Source of the DNA: Nesterenkonia massiliensis
GTDB lineage: Bacteria; Actinomycetota; Actinomycetes; Actinomycetales; Micrococcaceae
Direction of reading: 5' to 3'
Length of the DNA stretch: 64,000 bases
Assembly: GCF_000455245.1 (NCBI RefSeq)
Contig: NZ_HG005168.1
Span: 34,046 to 98,045, forward strand
Shown here: positions 26,900 to 35,707 of the stretch, one piece after another
Layout of the letters: every line of letters begins with the position of its first letter
How positions within the stretch are numbered: the stretch's first letter is position 1
Program-made: the position numbers and the translations under genes
The notes under the pieces: model-generated
Database searches by the model: none
Told to the model about the DNA's origin: nothing
What the model saw: the letters and a program-made list of their open reading frames with translations, nothing else

Positions 26900-27954
26900 A
26901 TCGCCCATATGGCGAAAGCGGCCAGCAGACCTAGCCGCGCCGCCGTCTGCCCTCGGCCGTGATAGGACAGGACCGGGGCGCAGATAAGCAGCGGAATGAG
27001 AGACCATGAATAGGCTGCAAGACGGTCGCTGAAGTACACGAAGCCCATCAGCAGAAAGTAGCAGTTCAGCAGTACGTAAGCGGTGAACAGCTGGGGATAC
27101 CAGCTGGGCAGGGACTTCGCCGTACGGGTTGCTAGGTAGGAGATGCCCAGAGGGACAGCGCTTAAGACCCAGAAGATCGGTCGATTAGTCCCCCCTGCGT
27201 AATTGATGGCTAGATCTGGGTTGGAGTATGTCTCCACCTGTTCGATGCTTGACCCCAGGGGTTCTGCCAGGCGTGCATTTACTCCGGTGAAGTAGGTGGC
27301 GGTGACCAGGAGCCAAAGTCCTAGCACTACCTCATTCCGCCAGCGCACCAGTTTGACCAGCAGGATTACCAGCGCGGCTGGCAATGCCGACCAGTGGAAG
27401 CACACTCCGATCGTCAGTACTGCGATCACTGGCAGAAATCGGGACTTGCGCAAGACCAGGGCCAACCCGAGCATCAGAAATGAAATGGACAGTCCTTGCC
27501 TGAGCAAGAAGCTGGAGTAGTCGAGGAAGAAGCCGAAGCAGAAGGTCGCGAAGAGCACGACGGCGGTCTGCCAACCGGATCCGAGTATTATCCAGAGCGC
27601 CAGGATCAGCAGAAGATTGCAGACTATGGCAGTAATCGTGAAGAAAACCATCATGTCCCGGGTCAACAGGCCGATGATCCAGTTGAACACCAGGAAAGCC
27701 GGTTCCCTGCCGTTAGTGACAAAATCCGTGAGTACTTCGCTGAATGGAGTGAAGCTCAACACCTCGAACTCGCGTCCATAGCGCATCTTGTCGACAACTT
27801 CGAAGTTCTCGCGAACAGCGATGATGGTGTTGAGGGCGACCAGCGCTGCCAGCGGGAAGAGGGTGTTCGTCCAGTGGCGCACGTAGCGTACCTGCCCCAA
27901 GAGGGTGAACGCCGCGATCCAGAGTGAGGCGAGTGAGAAAAGAAGCAGGGTCAT
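26863..27954 (-). CDS. EpsG family polymerase-like membrane protein
   Basis: Multi-pass protein (363 residues, about ten helices) of the EpsG group that acts as a Wzy-type polymerase for exopolysaccharide. Family-like features: EFEVLSFTPFSEVLTDFV, REPAFLVFNWIIGLLT, FLLRQGLSISFLMLGLALV and CFHWSALPAALVILL, as in EpsG proteins. Last gene of the reverse operon; four bases separate it from the upstream phosphatase gene. Its 3' end overlaps the pyruvyl transferase gene tail to tail. Confidence 0.8.
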   Translation of the reverse strand: MTLLLFSLASLWIAAFTLLGQVRYVRHWTNTLFPLAALVALNTIIAVRENFEVVDKMRYGREFEVLSFTPFSEVLTDFVTNGREPAFLVFNWIIGLLTRDMMVFFTITAIVCNLLLILALWIILGSGWQTAVVLFATFCFGFFLDYSSFLLRQGLSISFLMLGLALVLRKSRFLPVIAVLTIGVCFHWSALPAALVILLVKLVRWRNEVVLGLWLLVTATYFTGVNARLAEPLGSSIEQVETYSNPDLAINYAGGTNRPIFWVLSAVPLGISYLATRTAKSLPSWYPQLFTAYVLLNCYFLLMGFVYFSDRLAAYSWSLIPLLICAPVLSYHGRGQTAARLGLLAAFAIWAIYFGSFDALTPA

Positions 27955-27958
27955 GGTG

Positions 27959-28558
27959 CTACGACGCTTTCGAGGAGCATCCGCGTTCCCAGTCGATCAG
28001 CGCGTTGACCGCGGGAACTAGTTGGGCAGTCATGTCCTCATAGACTTTGTCTGAGCACCCGTAGGGGTCTATGACGTCGTCGAGTTCCGGGCTCTCGGGC
28101 GGGCGCCGGTGCCGTTGTGCCATCGCGACCAACGAGTGCCACCGCTGGGCCGGCTGAGCTGATGTCTCGGGTGGCACGTGGGGAAGAATACGGGCGAACT
28201 CCCGCAGGGTGAAGGTTCTTCTAAGCGCTGCCGGGACCAGTTGCACTATGCGACTGCGGTGGTCCCGCTCCATGGTGAGGATGAGGTGGGCCTGGAGGAT
28301 GAGATCTGGAGTCAGCTCCCTTGCTGTGAAACCGCTCAGGGAGACTCCTTGCTCCGCAGCGATTTCGGCGATTTGCGGTTCCACACTTTGTCCTGTCAGC
28401 CCAAGTGTTCCCGCACTGGAGATACTGAACTGACCGGGAGCGATGTCATCGAGTGCATGCTGCAGCAGCCGCTCGGTCAACGGGGAGCGACACACATTGC
28501 CAGTGCACACGGCCAGTACCGTGAATCCTTGCTCCATGAGATCCCATTCGGCACTCAT
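27959..28558 (-). CDS. Low-molecular-weight protein tyrosine phosphatase (Wzb-like)
   Basis: Dephosphorylates the BY-kinase and so tunes polymer length or assembly. P-loop VCTGNVCRSPLTERLL (C-x5-R-S, Cys near residue 18) and the acid-loop DVIDPYG with its catalytic Asp are present. 199 residues, longer than the usual 150-160. Start ATG overlaps the upstream glycosyltransferase stop (ATGA). Encoded three genes downstream of the BY-kinase, the classical kinase/phosphatase pairing. Confidence 0.9.
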   Translation of the reverse strand: MSAEWDLMEQGFTVLAVCTGNVCRSPLTERLLQHALDDIAPGQFSISSAGTLGLTGQSVEPQIAEIAAEQGVSLSGFTARELTPDLILQAHLILTMERDHRSRIVQLVPAALRRTFTLREFARILPHVPPETSAQPAQRWHSLVAMAQRHRRPPESPELDDVIDPYGCSDKVYEDMTAQLVPAVNALIDWERGCSSKAS

Positions 28559-29577
28559 CGGGAACGAGCGAGCACTCGAGTCAGCTGGAAGACTGAACGG
28601 TACCCGAGCCGGTTGTAGAACTCTCCCAGTAGCCTTCTCTTGGGACCGACTCCGACAACACGTACTGAAGGGACCAGCGACTTATAGCGCTGTGCGACTG
28701 CAAGCCGCTGTTGGTAAGAGAGCTCGCAGTCGTGATGGTGAAGGTCTCGAATGCAGGAGACGACGTTCTTGGCCCGGATGTAGTCGGCGGCGCCGCGTAC
28801 TTGTTCGACGTCGAACTGGTGAGCCCATCGATGGATGTAGTCGCACACCTCCATGAGGTCGTCGTACTTTCCGGGGAGATATCGGCTGGTCGCGGATTCG
28901 GTATTGGACCGCCGGTAGAAGTACCCGACCATTGGCAGCGAGAGCACCTTCGTGCCAACACGCGCGTAACTGAGGTTGAACATGAGGTCTTCCCCCATCC
29001 TGGTGCCTAGACGAAAACGGCAAAGCCGTTCGGTGATGGTGTGGCGGCGATAGGCTTTGTCCCAGAGAGCGTTGAGGGTTTCGCCGGCGATCATCTCAGC
29101 CAGGGCATTGCCGTCGATGCTGTATTCCCGGGCGCGTTCTACGATGTCGCTCGGCTGCTCTGTGGTGGTGTCCGAGTCCTTGTCATATGTGCTGCGGTCT
29201 TCGTCGCTGGAGGTCTCGAAGCAGATCAGGTCCGCATCACCCTCACCGGCGAGGACTACGGTCTGGACCAGATTCGGATCGCACATCTTGTCGTCGGCGT
29301 CGACGAACATGACCCAGTAGCCACTGGCTGCCTCCAGACCTGCATTTCTGGCAGAGGAGACACCGCCGTTGGTCTGGTGAGTGACGATGATACGGCGGTC
29401 CTGCTGCGCAAAGTCACGCAGAATGCTCTCGGTGTTATCGGTTGAACCGTCATTGATGACGATAATTTCAAGCTTCCGGTATGACTGGTGTCGAACTGAG
29501 TCCAGACATTCCGCTAGGTGCTTCTCGCCGTTGTATACGGGGATGATGACAGAGACGAGAGGCTGCTGGGTACTCAT
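28555..29577 (-). CDS. GT2 family glycosyltransferase
   Basis: GT-A enzyme transferring a sugar to the lipid-linked repeat unit at the inner membrane face. N-terminal VSVIIPVYNGEKHLAECLDS, VINDGSTDNTESIL and the metal-binding FVDADDK are standard; a C-terminal part of about 120 residues is rich in Arg and aromatic residues. 340 residues. ATGA overlaps at both ends. Confidence 0.9.
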   Translation of the reverse strand: MSTQQPLVSVIIPVYNGEKHLAECLDSVRHQSYRKLEIIVINDGSTDNTESILRDFAQQDRRIIVTHQTNGGVSSARNAGLEAASGYWVMFVDADDKMCDPNLVQTVVLAGEGDADLICFETSSDEDRSTYDKDSDTTTEQPSDIVERAREYSIDGNALAEMIAGETLNALWDKAYRRHTITERLCRFRLGTRMGEDLMFNLSYARVGTKVLSLPMVGYFYRRSNTESATSRYLPGKYDDLMEVCDYIHRWAHQFDVEQVRGAADYIRAKNVVSCIRDLHHHDCELSYQQRLAVAQRYKSLVPSVRVVGVGPKRRLLGEFYNRLGYRSVFQLTRVLARSR

Positions 29578-30698
29578 GTCGTCTCATAGGCGGTCTGGGA
29601 CCTGGCAGGCTCAGTCTCTACAGGCGAGGGCATCCTGTGGACTTTGGCAGAGGCGCTGACCGTTTCTTCGAGGAAAACTCTGATTGCCTCGGCAGAGCGG
29701 AACACGTCCAGGGTGGCAGGATCGAACGCGATCGGTTGCAGGAGGCGACCGGCTCTCCAGTCTGCCGCCAGTTGGCCCGCTAGTGCACGCGGTTCCCGCT
29801 CCGGGAAGAGGACAGCCTGGGGTATGTCTCGTACCCCCTTGACGTCGAATGCGTAGGTCCGCCGACCAACGGCCAGTGCTTCCATCATGACCCGCGGCAG
29901 ACCTTCCCATGCGGATGTATGAATGAGCGCATGACTGTCAGCCAGTACCTGGGCTGTATTCCCGGTTCCCTCGGCCGCCACGTGCTTCTCGAACCCGCGA
30001 CGGCTGATAGCGGCATTGACTGAATCCAGCAGCGAACCCTCGCCGACCATCTGAAGTGTGAAGTCCACGCCTTCTTTGCGCAGGCAATCGGCGACGTCGA
30101 GGGCCAGATGAGGTCGCTTACGGGTACTGAACTCTCCGATCCATGCAAGTCGCATGACGGTTCTTTCCGAACCGCCTTCTGCCGACGGAGGAGCGACGCG
30201 AGGGTATGACTCCGGCCGGAGGCCGACACCAGTAGGAAGGCGCAGGATCCGATCTTCCGGAATGCGTCCGCTGAACCACGCGTGGTCGTCGGAGTTGATT
30301 GTGATGACCCCTGAGGTCTTCAGCAGAAGTGCTCGTTCCGCCAGCTGCCAGATGCGGTCAGAAGCTCCTCGCCCTTCGTTCCAGTGCAGTCCGTGACAGA
30401 AATACACAACGGGAATGGTCAGACGTGCTGTGCGGGCTAAGGCAGAAGCGGTAGCTGTGTTCGTGAGGACTACGTCGAGTTTCTCCTCGTGCGCCCAGGA
30501 GCTAAGGCCCGACCACGCACGCACCGCGCCGGGGCCCGGTCGGCGTGTCAGTCCCTCGATCACATGCCCGGATCCGTCACTTGTGCCGGTACCTGCGGCG
30601 ACCCGGACTATATGACCGGCCTGTGTCCAAGAGGCGATGATGTCGGAGAAGAATGAATCCACCATGTGGCCCACGCTGGCCAGCACCCCGATCCTCAT
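29574..30698 (-). CDS. GT4 family glycosyltransferase
   Basis: GT-B enzyme for one sugar of the repeat unit. N-terminus MRIGVLASVGHMVDSFFSDI, a donor-domain signature WIGEFSTRKRPHLALDVADCL and the terminal E-x7-E region SAWEGLPRVMMEALAVGRR. 374 residues. ATGA overlaps with the BY-kinase gene upstream and the GT2 gene downstream show tight coupling. Confidence 0.88.
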   Translation of the reverse strand: MRIGVLASVGHMVDSFFSDIIASWTQAGHIVRVAAGTGTSDGSGHVIEGLTRRPGPGAVRAWSGLSSWAHEEKLDVVLTNTATASALARTARLTIPVVYFCHGLHWNEGRGASDRIWQLAERALLLKTSGVITINSDDHAWFSGRIPEDRILRLPTGVGLRPESYPRVAPPSAEGGSERTVMRLAWIGEFSTRKRPHLALDVADCLRKEGVDFTLQMVGEGSLLDSVNAAISRRGFEKHVAAEGTGNTAQVLADSHALIHTSAWEGLPRVMMEALAVGRRTYAFDVKGVRDIPQAVLFPEREPRALAGQLAADWRAGRLLQPIAFDPATLDVFRSAEAIRVFLEETVSASAKVHRMPSPVETEPARSQTAYETT

Positions 30699-32200
30699 GA
30701 CTGACTCCTCAGCTTGCTGGTGCTTGGGCTCATATCTTCGGGGAATGCCGGGTGTACGTATTGTGCCGTCCAGATAGGTGGGGTGGGACCTATGCCGAGA
30801 TTCCGTAGCGGATCGCTACTGCGTTCGGCTTCTGAGGTGCTGGTGCTGGCCGGCCGGCTGGGGTAGCGCGCGGAGTAGCCATAGTTGTCGCTGATGGACC
30901 GAGGCACTTTATTCAGCACAACGCCTGTGGGGATATGGAAGGCGCTGAGGCTGTTTACCGCCTCCATCAAATGATTGAGTCGCACCTCACCGACGCCGGC
31001 TACGAGAAGGACCTGGCCGGCGTATTTGGTGAGGACCAGAGAGTCTGCCACGGGAAGCAGCGGGGGGCTGTCGAGAATGACGAGATCGAACTCAGCACTG
31101 AGTCGAGTCATCAGGGTGCTCATCGCTTTGGAGTCCAGCAGCTCCACCGGGTTTGGCGGCATCTCGCCGGCGGTGAGCACGTAGAGTTCATCGGTTCCCC
31201 ACGGCTGCAGCAGTTCGGAGACGTCGGCGGCACCCAGCAGTACGGTGGTGAGACCGGCCGCATTCTCCAAGCCCATTCTGGCTGCCACCGTGGGCTGCCT
31301 GAGGTCAACGTCGATCAGAGCCACCCGACTGCCCGCTTGTGCCGCAGTGATAGCCAGGTTGATGCTGGTGGAGGACTTCCCCTCTTTAGCCTGGGCTGAA
31401 GTGACCAGGACGACCGGGTTGGGGTCATCCACCTGGGCGAAGCGCAGGTTGGTGCGCAATCGACGGAAGGCTTCGGCGTGTGCATCGTCCAGGCGCAGCT
31501 GTGAAACGAGCAACGGGCTCTTGGCGCGAGTGTCCTGAGGAATCGACCCGAGTACGGGTCCAGCATTGAGCCGTTCTATATCCTCTCGGCTGCGCAGCTT
31601 GTTATCCAAAGCCGCCCTCAGCAGAGCAAGTCCCAGGCCTAATGCGAAACCTACGGGAAGACCTGCCGCAACGTAGAGCCACCCGGCGGGTCCGTCTGCG
31701 TGCTGGGGTGCCACGGCAGGATTGGAGACGGTCAGGCGAATCTGGTTCGCTGCTTCATTCTCTGGGTTCTCGATATCTTCAATGACGGAGACGAGACTGT
31801 CGGCAACGGCAGCGGACAATTGCTGGGCGGCTTCAGGGGAATCCTCGGTAGCCTCTACGGTGATCAGCACGGTTCGGGGGTCGGTATAGGCCTCGACCCG
31901 GGAGGCCAGCGCATCGGGAGTGGTGTGCAAGTCGAGTTCGTCTATGACGGGTTGGAGGACCGGGGCACTGTTGGTCATCCCCACATAGGTCTGTATGCGT
32001 TCGCGAATGAAACTCGACCCGATGTGCAGTTCGTAGGCGCCGCCGGATGTATCCACGGAGACGAAGAGCTCAGTCCTAGCGCTGTAGGTGGTAGGCATCA
32101 GCAGCCAGACTCCTGCACCAGCGAATCCACCGAGAAGGGTGGCCACGATGAGCAGAGCACAGTAGCGTCGCAGGAGAGCGAGGTGCTCCTTGAGTTTCAT
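30695..32200 (-). CDS. Wzz-type chain-length regulator fused to bacterial tyrosine kinase
   Basis: Polysaccharide co-polymerase with BY-kinase domain; controls polymerisation and export, and is reset by the phosphatase above. N-terminal Wzz domain with two membrane helices (about residues 15-35 and 170-190), then a cytoplasmic kinase with Walker A SAQAKEGKSSTSINLA, Walker A' VALIDVDLRQP and Walker B FDLVILDSPPLL. The tail has a Tyr cluster (NYGYSARYPS) for autophosphorylation. I use ATG 32200 (GGAG six bases upstream); a GTG/ATG at 32257 would add 19 residues. Separated from the aminotransferase gene by 164 bases that hold a hairpin. Confidence 0.88.
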   Translation of the reverse strand: MKLKEHLALLRRYCALLIVATLLGGFAGAGVWLLMPTTYSARTELFVSVDTSGGAYELHIGSSFIRERIQTYVGMTNSAPVLQPVIDELDLHTTPDALASRVEAYTDPRTVLITVEATEDSPEAAQQLSAAVADSLVSVIEDIENPENEAANQIRLTVSNPAVAPQHADGPAGWLYVAAGLPVGFALGLGLALLRAALDNKLRSREDIERLNAGPVLGSIPQDTRAKSPLLVSQLRLDDAHAEAFRRLRTNLRFAQVDDPNPVVLVTSAQAKEGKSSTSINLAITAAQAGSRVALIDVDLRQPTVAARMGLENAAGLTTVLLGAADVSELLQPWGTDELYVLTAGEMPPNPVELLDSKAMSTLMTRLSAEFDLVILDSPPLLPVADSLVLTKYAGQVLLVAGVGEVRLNHLMEAVNSLSAFHIPTGVVLNKVPRSISDNYGYSARYPSRPASTSTSEAERSSDPLRNLGIGPTPPIWTAQYVHPAFPEDMSPSTSKLRSQS

Positions 32201-32336
32201 GTCTGTCTCCGATCGAATCAGCAAAGACCCGTTGTGCTCTTCAGGTGCTGTTGTCACGACCGGTCCCTATCTGCCGATCAGCACTGTCTTGACCGTAGGT
32301 CCGCTGATGTGCTGCAGACCAGAGGTTGAATGGGCG

Positions 32337-32354
32337 CCTGCGGACCACCGCAGG
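32337..32354 (-). terminator. Hairpin between aminotransferase and BY-kinase genes
   Basis: CCTGCGG and CCGCAGG with a four-base loop, just after the aminotransferase stop on the minus strand. No T-tract. It may end the upstream transcript partly, implying a second promoter for the BY-kinase block in 32201-32336. Confidence 0.4.
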
Positions 32355-32364
32355 AGGTCAGCGG

Positions 32365-33537
32365 TCACCCGCAGAGGAAACGGTCGATGGCAAGGAGTAC
32401 TCGGTCAACCTGGTCGTCATTCATGGCCGAACCGCTGGGAAGGGCTAGGCCTGTGTTGAAGAGTCGTTCCGCCGTTGCGCCGCCCAGGACAGAGCAGTGT
32501 GCGAAGGCCGGCTGCAGATGCATGGGCTTCCATAAGGGCCGAGTTTCAATACCGGAGCTGGCCAGCCACTTTGACAGTTCTGAGGATGTGAAACCCGCCT
32601 GGTCCGGATCGATGAGCACCGCGGTCAACCAGCAGTTGTCACGGTGTGGGTTCTCGGCTCCGAACAGTTCGACTCCAGGAACGCGACGGAACAGGCTCGC
32701 GTAGCGGGATCTCACCATTCGACGTCGGGAGATCATCGAGTCCAGACGGATCAATTGGGCCCGGCCCAGGGCGGCTAAGAGGTTGCTGAGCCGGTAGTTG
32801 AACCCGATCTCGGTGTGCTCGTAGTGAGCTACCGGCTGTCTGGCCTGAGAAGAGAGGTATCTGGCATACGCGGCAAGTTCGCCGTCGTTGGTCAGCAGCG
32901 CTCCGCCCCCGGAGGTGGTCATGATCTTGTTTCCGTTGAAGGAGACCACGCTCGCCTGTCCCAGGCCGCCGACCCTACGCTCGCCGTAGCGTGAACCCAG
33001 GGATTCTGCAGCATCAACGACCACAGGTATGCCAAACTCAGCCGCAAGAGGAAGGATCCGGTCATAGTCCGCAGGTCGTCCCAGGATGTCCACCGGCACG
33101 ATGGCCGCTGGAAGGCGGCCTCGTCTGCTTGATTCATCGAGCTTCTCGCGCAGCAGCTTCGGGTCCATGTTGCCGTCGTCGAGGCAATCGATGAACTCCG
33201 GAGAAGCAGAACAGTAAGTGATGGCATTCGCTGTTGCCGCGAAGGTCATCGTGGAGGTCACCACGGAGTCTCCGGGGTTGACTCCGACACCGAGGAGCCC
33301 CAGGTGCAAGGCTGCTGTTCCCGAGGAGACCGCGACGGCGTGTACAACGTCTGCCTGTGAGGCGAGTTCCTCCTCGAAAGCTGTGATGTCCGGCCCCGCC
33401 GGTGCGATCCATCCGCTGCGGAAGGCTCTCAGCAGATAGTCCTCCTCCAGGGGGCCCACATCTGGTGAAGAGAGCAGGATCTGTTCTGCTGTCGCGGCGT
33501 AGCCGGTGGCGCCCCTTTGCGCTCCAGAAGCGGTCAT
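32365..33537 (-). CDS. DegT/DnrJ/EryC1/StrS PLP-dependent sugar aminotransferase
   Basis: Transfers an amino group from glutamate to a 4-keto sugar nucleotide, as PglE does in bacillosamine synthesis. Seen: SSPDVGPLEEDYLLRAFRSG near the N-terminus, SSGTAALHLGLLGVG, VVDAAESLGS (cofactor Asp), and VVSFNGNKIMTTSGGG, where Lys is the expected PLP Schiff-base residue. 390 residues. ATGA overlap with the phosphoglycosyl transferase gene upstream. With the dehydratase at 36.9-38.7 kb it can make a UDP-4-amino-4,6-dideoxy-hexose. Confidence 0.92.
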   Translation of the reverse strand: MTASGAQRGATGYAATAEQILLSSPDVGPLEEDYLLRAFRSGWIAPAGPDITAFEEELASQADVVHAVAVSSGTAALHLGLLGVGVNPGDSVVTSTMTFAATANAITYCSASPEFIDCLDDGNMDPKLLREKLDESSRRGRLPAAIVPVDILGRPADYDRILPLAAEFGIPVVVDAAESLGSRYGERRVGGLGQASVVSFNGNKIMTTSGGGALLTNDGELAAYARYLSSQARQPVAHYEHTEIGFNYRLSNLLAALGRAQLIRLDSMISRRRMVRSRYASLFRRVPGVELFGAENPHRDNCWLTAVLIDPDQAGFTSSELSKWLASSGIETRPLWKPMHLQPAFAHCSVLGGATAERLFNTGLALPSGSAMNDDQVDRVLLAIDRFLCG

Positions 33538-34574
33538 GACGCCATTCTCATTTCAGCGATGTCACCGTTCGCCTCGTGCAGCACCTGGTACATGAAGGTC
33601 TCCCGTTCCGAAATGAGTTCTGCTATCGGCAGCACCGTAGGCACCAGATCGGACGTCAGGAGGTGAAATCCCGCTCTGAGGTATAGCTGCTCGGTATCGG
33701 TGCCCACCGGCGAGGCCGAGCACACCGCGTAATCCGCGTCTGAACTGCGCACGCGGTTCAGCAGCAATCTGAGGATCTCGGGGTAGAGGGCTTGATGTTC
33801 CCGCTCGGTTTCTCCATCAACCGCGGGCTCTGGATGGAAGCCGATCATCTGTGAGCGTTCCCCGGTTTTGAGCATGGTGCATCTCCCCACGCGCTGACCG
33901 GACTTTGTCTCCACAGTCCAGGTGACTTTGTCCCGACTCGCAGCGTCTTGGCGGAACACTACACGGTCAGATCTCAGCGACCCGCCATAGCTCGTCGCAG
34001 TGACCTTGTTCTCCGTGGTCACGCCTCGACGGCTGATGACAGCAGTGAAGGTTCTCAGCAGGATCTTCAGATCGAGAGTGAAACTCATGGTGTCGACGTA
34101 TTCGATATCGAGGTCGAACTTCTCGTCCCAGGGCAGCTCATTGCGTCCGCTGACCTGGCACAGTCCGCTGAGCCCACCGCGTACCTCGTGGCGCCTTGCC
34201 TGATCGGGAGTGTAGAGCGGCAGGTAGTCGGTGGTCAGCGGGCGGGGACCGATCAGACTCATGTCACCGATGAGGACATTCCATAGGCTGGGCAGCTCAT
34301 CCAGGCTGGTTGATCGCAGGAGACGCCCAAACCCTGTCAGTCGGTCTTCGTCGGTGACCAGACCACGCTGCGGGTCCACTTGTCGCATCGTGCGGAACTT
34401 GCGCAGGTGGAAGACCCTCGCATGTTGGGTGGCGCGTTTTTGAACAAAAATCACTGGTGCACCATGGAATATCAGCACCAGCAGGGAGATGACGGCGATG
34501 AGCGGACTGAGGATCACGAGTCCGAATAGGGCCCCCAGTATGTCGAGGACACGTTTTACTCGTGCATAGCTCAT
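33534..34574 (-). CDS. Phosphoglycosyl transferase fused to a GNAT-like domain
   Basis: Residues 1-200 form a monotopic PglC/WcaJ-type phosphoglycosyl transferase: reentrant N-terminal helix ([18 protein letters not shown]), [29 protein letters not shown] with IGPRPL, and [16 protein letters not shown]. The Asp-Glu dyad in LDELP is catalytic. About residues 200-345 are an additional domain with a GNAT-like layout ([25 protein letters not shown], then [15 protein letters not shown] and [10 protein letters not shown]). The fusion resembles in logic the Neisseria PglB protein, but with a different acetyltransferase fold. ATGA overlaps on both sides. Acetyltransferase assignment is moderate. Confidence 0.75.
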   Translation of the reverse strand: MSYARVKRVLDILGALFGLVILSPLIAVISLLVLIFHGAPVIFVQKRATQHARVFHLRKFRTMRQVDPQRGLVTDEDRLTGFGRLLRSTSLDELPSLWNVLIGDMSLIGPRPLTTDYLPLYTPDQARRHEVRGGLSGLCQVSGRNELPWDEKFDLDIEYVDTMSFTLDLKILLRTFTAVISRRGVTTENKVTATSYGGSLRSDRVVFRQDAASRDKVTWTVETKSGQRVGRCTMLKTGERSQMIGFHPEPAVDGETEREHQALYPEILRLLLNRVRSSDADYAVCSASPVGTDTEQLYLRAGFHLLTSDLVPTVLPIAELISERETFMYQVLHEANGDIAEMRMAS

Positions 34575-35707
34575 GAGCTGGCACCTCCAGCAGTCTGCAG
34601 CGCGGGTAACCGCGCCGGGACCTGGCGGCGGTAAGGAGGAAAGAAGTCATCGGAGTCATCCCAGGCTGTACCGCAGTCAGAAAAGTGCTTCCGTGTTCGT
34701 TCCACCAGTCTCTCGTAGTGCTGCGGAGCCAGGACACGTTCCCCGGTGCTGAAGGAGACTGCGCCGTGGGGCGCGAAGCCGCGCTTATAGCGCTCTAGGC
34801 CATCCTGGGGCTGGACGCCGCCGCCGAGTACGTAGCGGCGCCGGCCAGTTGCGCGCAGCCAGTTCATCGCTTCTACTTTGACGAGGTCGTTGGGTCGGAC
34901 CGAGAACGACGTCTCTTCAGTTCCGCCGAGGAAGTAGTAACCGGTCGTGGTTCCGAGCAGCAGCAGATCAGCAGAGACGATCTCGCCGTCGAGTTCTGCC
35001 ATGACATAAGCGAACTGTCCTGGCAGGGCCAGATGGAGGCCCTCAAAAAAGGTGCGATCGAAGCGGTACCACTGTGCACTAGCACGGCGGTCCATGGTGC
35101 CCAGATATATACGCAGGAAGTCCTCAACTCTGGTTCCCTGGTCATCGATGATGATCCTGACCCCTTCGCGTCGGGCGCGTCGGGCGTTCCGCCTCACCTT
35201 CGACTCAACTCCATCCCAGAGCTCCTCATCCGGGACATCGAGGTCCCGAACGTAGTTGAGCTGACGGGCTCGAGTTGGTCCTGGGTAGGGCAGCAGCTCC
35301 TCGGGGAATAGGGAGAACCGGACGAACTCGCTGACAACCCCTTTAGCTGCGGCCCAGGCATCGAACTCAGTCCAGAATCTGGCGGCCGTGGCATTGGAGT
35401 CTTTCAATCCCCAGTGCAGCGGCCCGCCGTAGCCGTAGGGCGAGGTGATGTCCTTGCCCGCCACGGCTCCTGAATCGCTGCTGGGGGCCGTCGTCTCGGG
35501 GATCTCGCGCAGGTAGAAGGGGTAAAGCACGTGGCCTCGGCCGTCGTTGAGCACGGCAGCCATGAGGCGTCCGTTCGCGGGCGCAAGGAGCTTGCATAGG
35601 TCAGGGTGCGCGAAGGGATGTTTCATGGGCGAGTCTGTCCAGAGCTTGCTCCAGCGTGCGCGCTCTTGTTCCACTTCGGCGTCCCAGATTTCCACTGGAG
35701 CATTCAT
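34571..35707 (-). CDS. FemAB/GNAT-fold transferase, downstream copy of tandem pair
   Basis: 378 residues with the FemAB-related layout: SPYGYGGPLHWG, KVRRNARRARREGVRI, GTMDRRASAQWYRFD, YYFLGGTEETSFSVRPNDLVKVEA and a terminal RYKRGFAPHGAVSFSTG followed by FFPPYRRQVPA. Start ATG 35707, with AGAAAGG seven bases upstream; ATGA overlap with the preceding stop. It is a diverged paralogue of its neighbour (same order of YGGP, Arg-rich, GG-T-E and YK motifs). Expected to transfer an acyl or aminoacyl group to an amino sugar; the donor is unknown. Confidence 0.72.
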   Translation of the reverse strand: MNAPVEIWDAEVEQERARWSKLWTDSPMKHPFAHPDLCKLLAPANGRLMAAVLNDGRGHVLYPFYLREIPETTAPSSDSGAVAGKDITSPYGYGGPLHWGLKDSNATAARFWTEFDAWAAAKGVVSEFVRFSLFPEELLPYPGPTRARQLNYVRDLDVPDEELWDGVESKVRRNARRARREGVRIIIDDQGTRVEDFLRIYLGTMDRRASAQWYRFDRTFFEGLHLALPGQFAYVMAELDGEIVSADLLLLGTTTGYYFLGGTEETSFSVRPNDLVKVEAMNWLRATGRRRYVLGGGVQPQDGLERYKRGFAPHGAVSFSTGERVLAPQHYERLVERTRKHFSDCGTAWDDSDDFFPPYRRQVPARLPALQTAGGASS

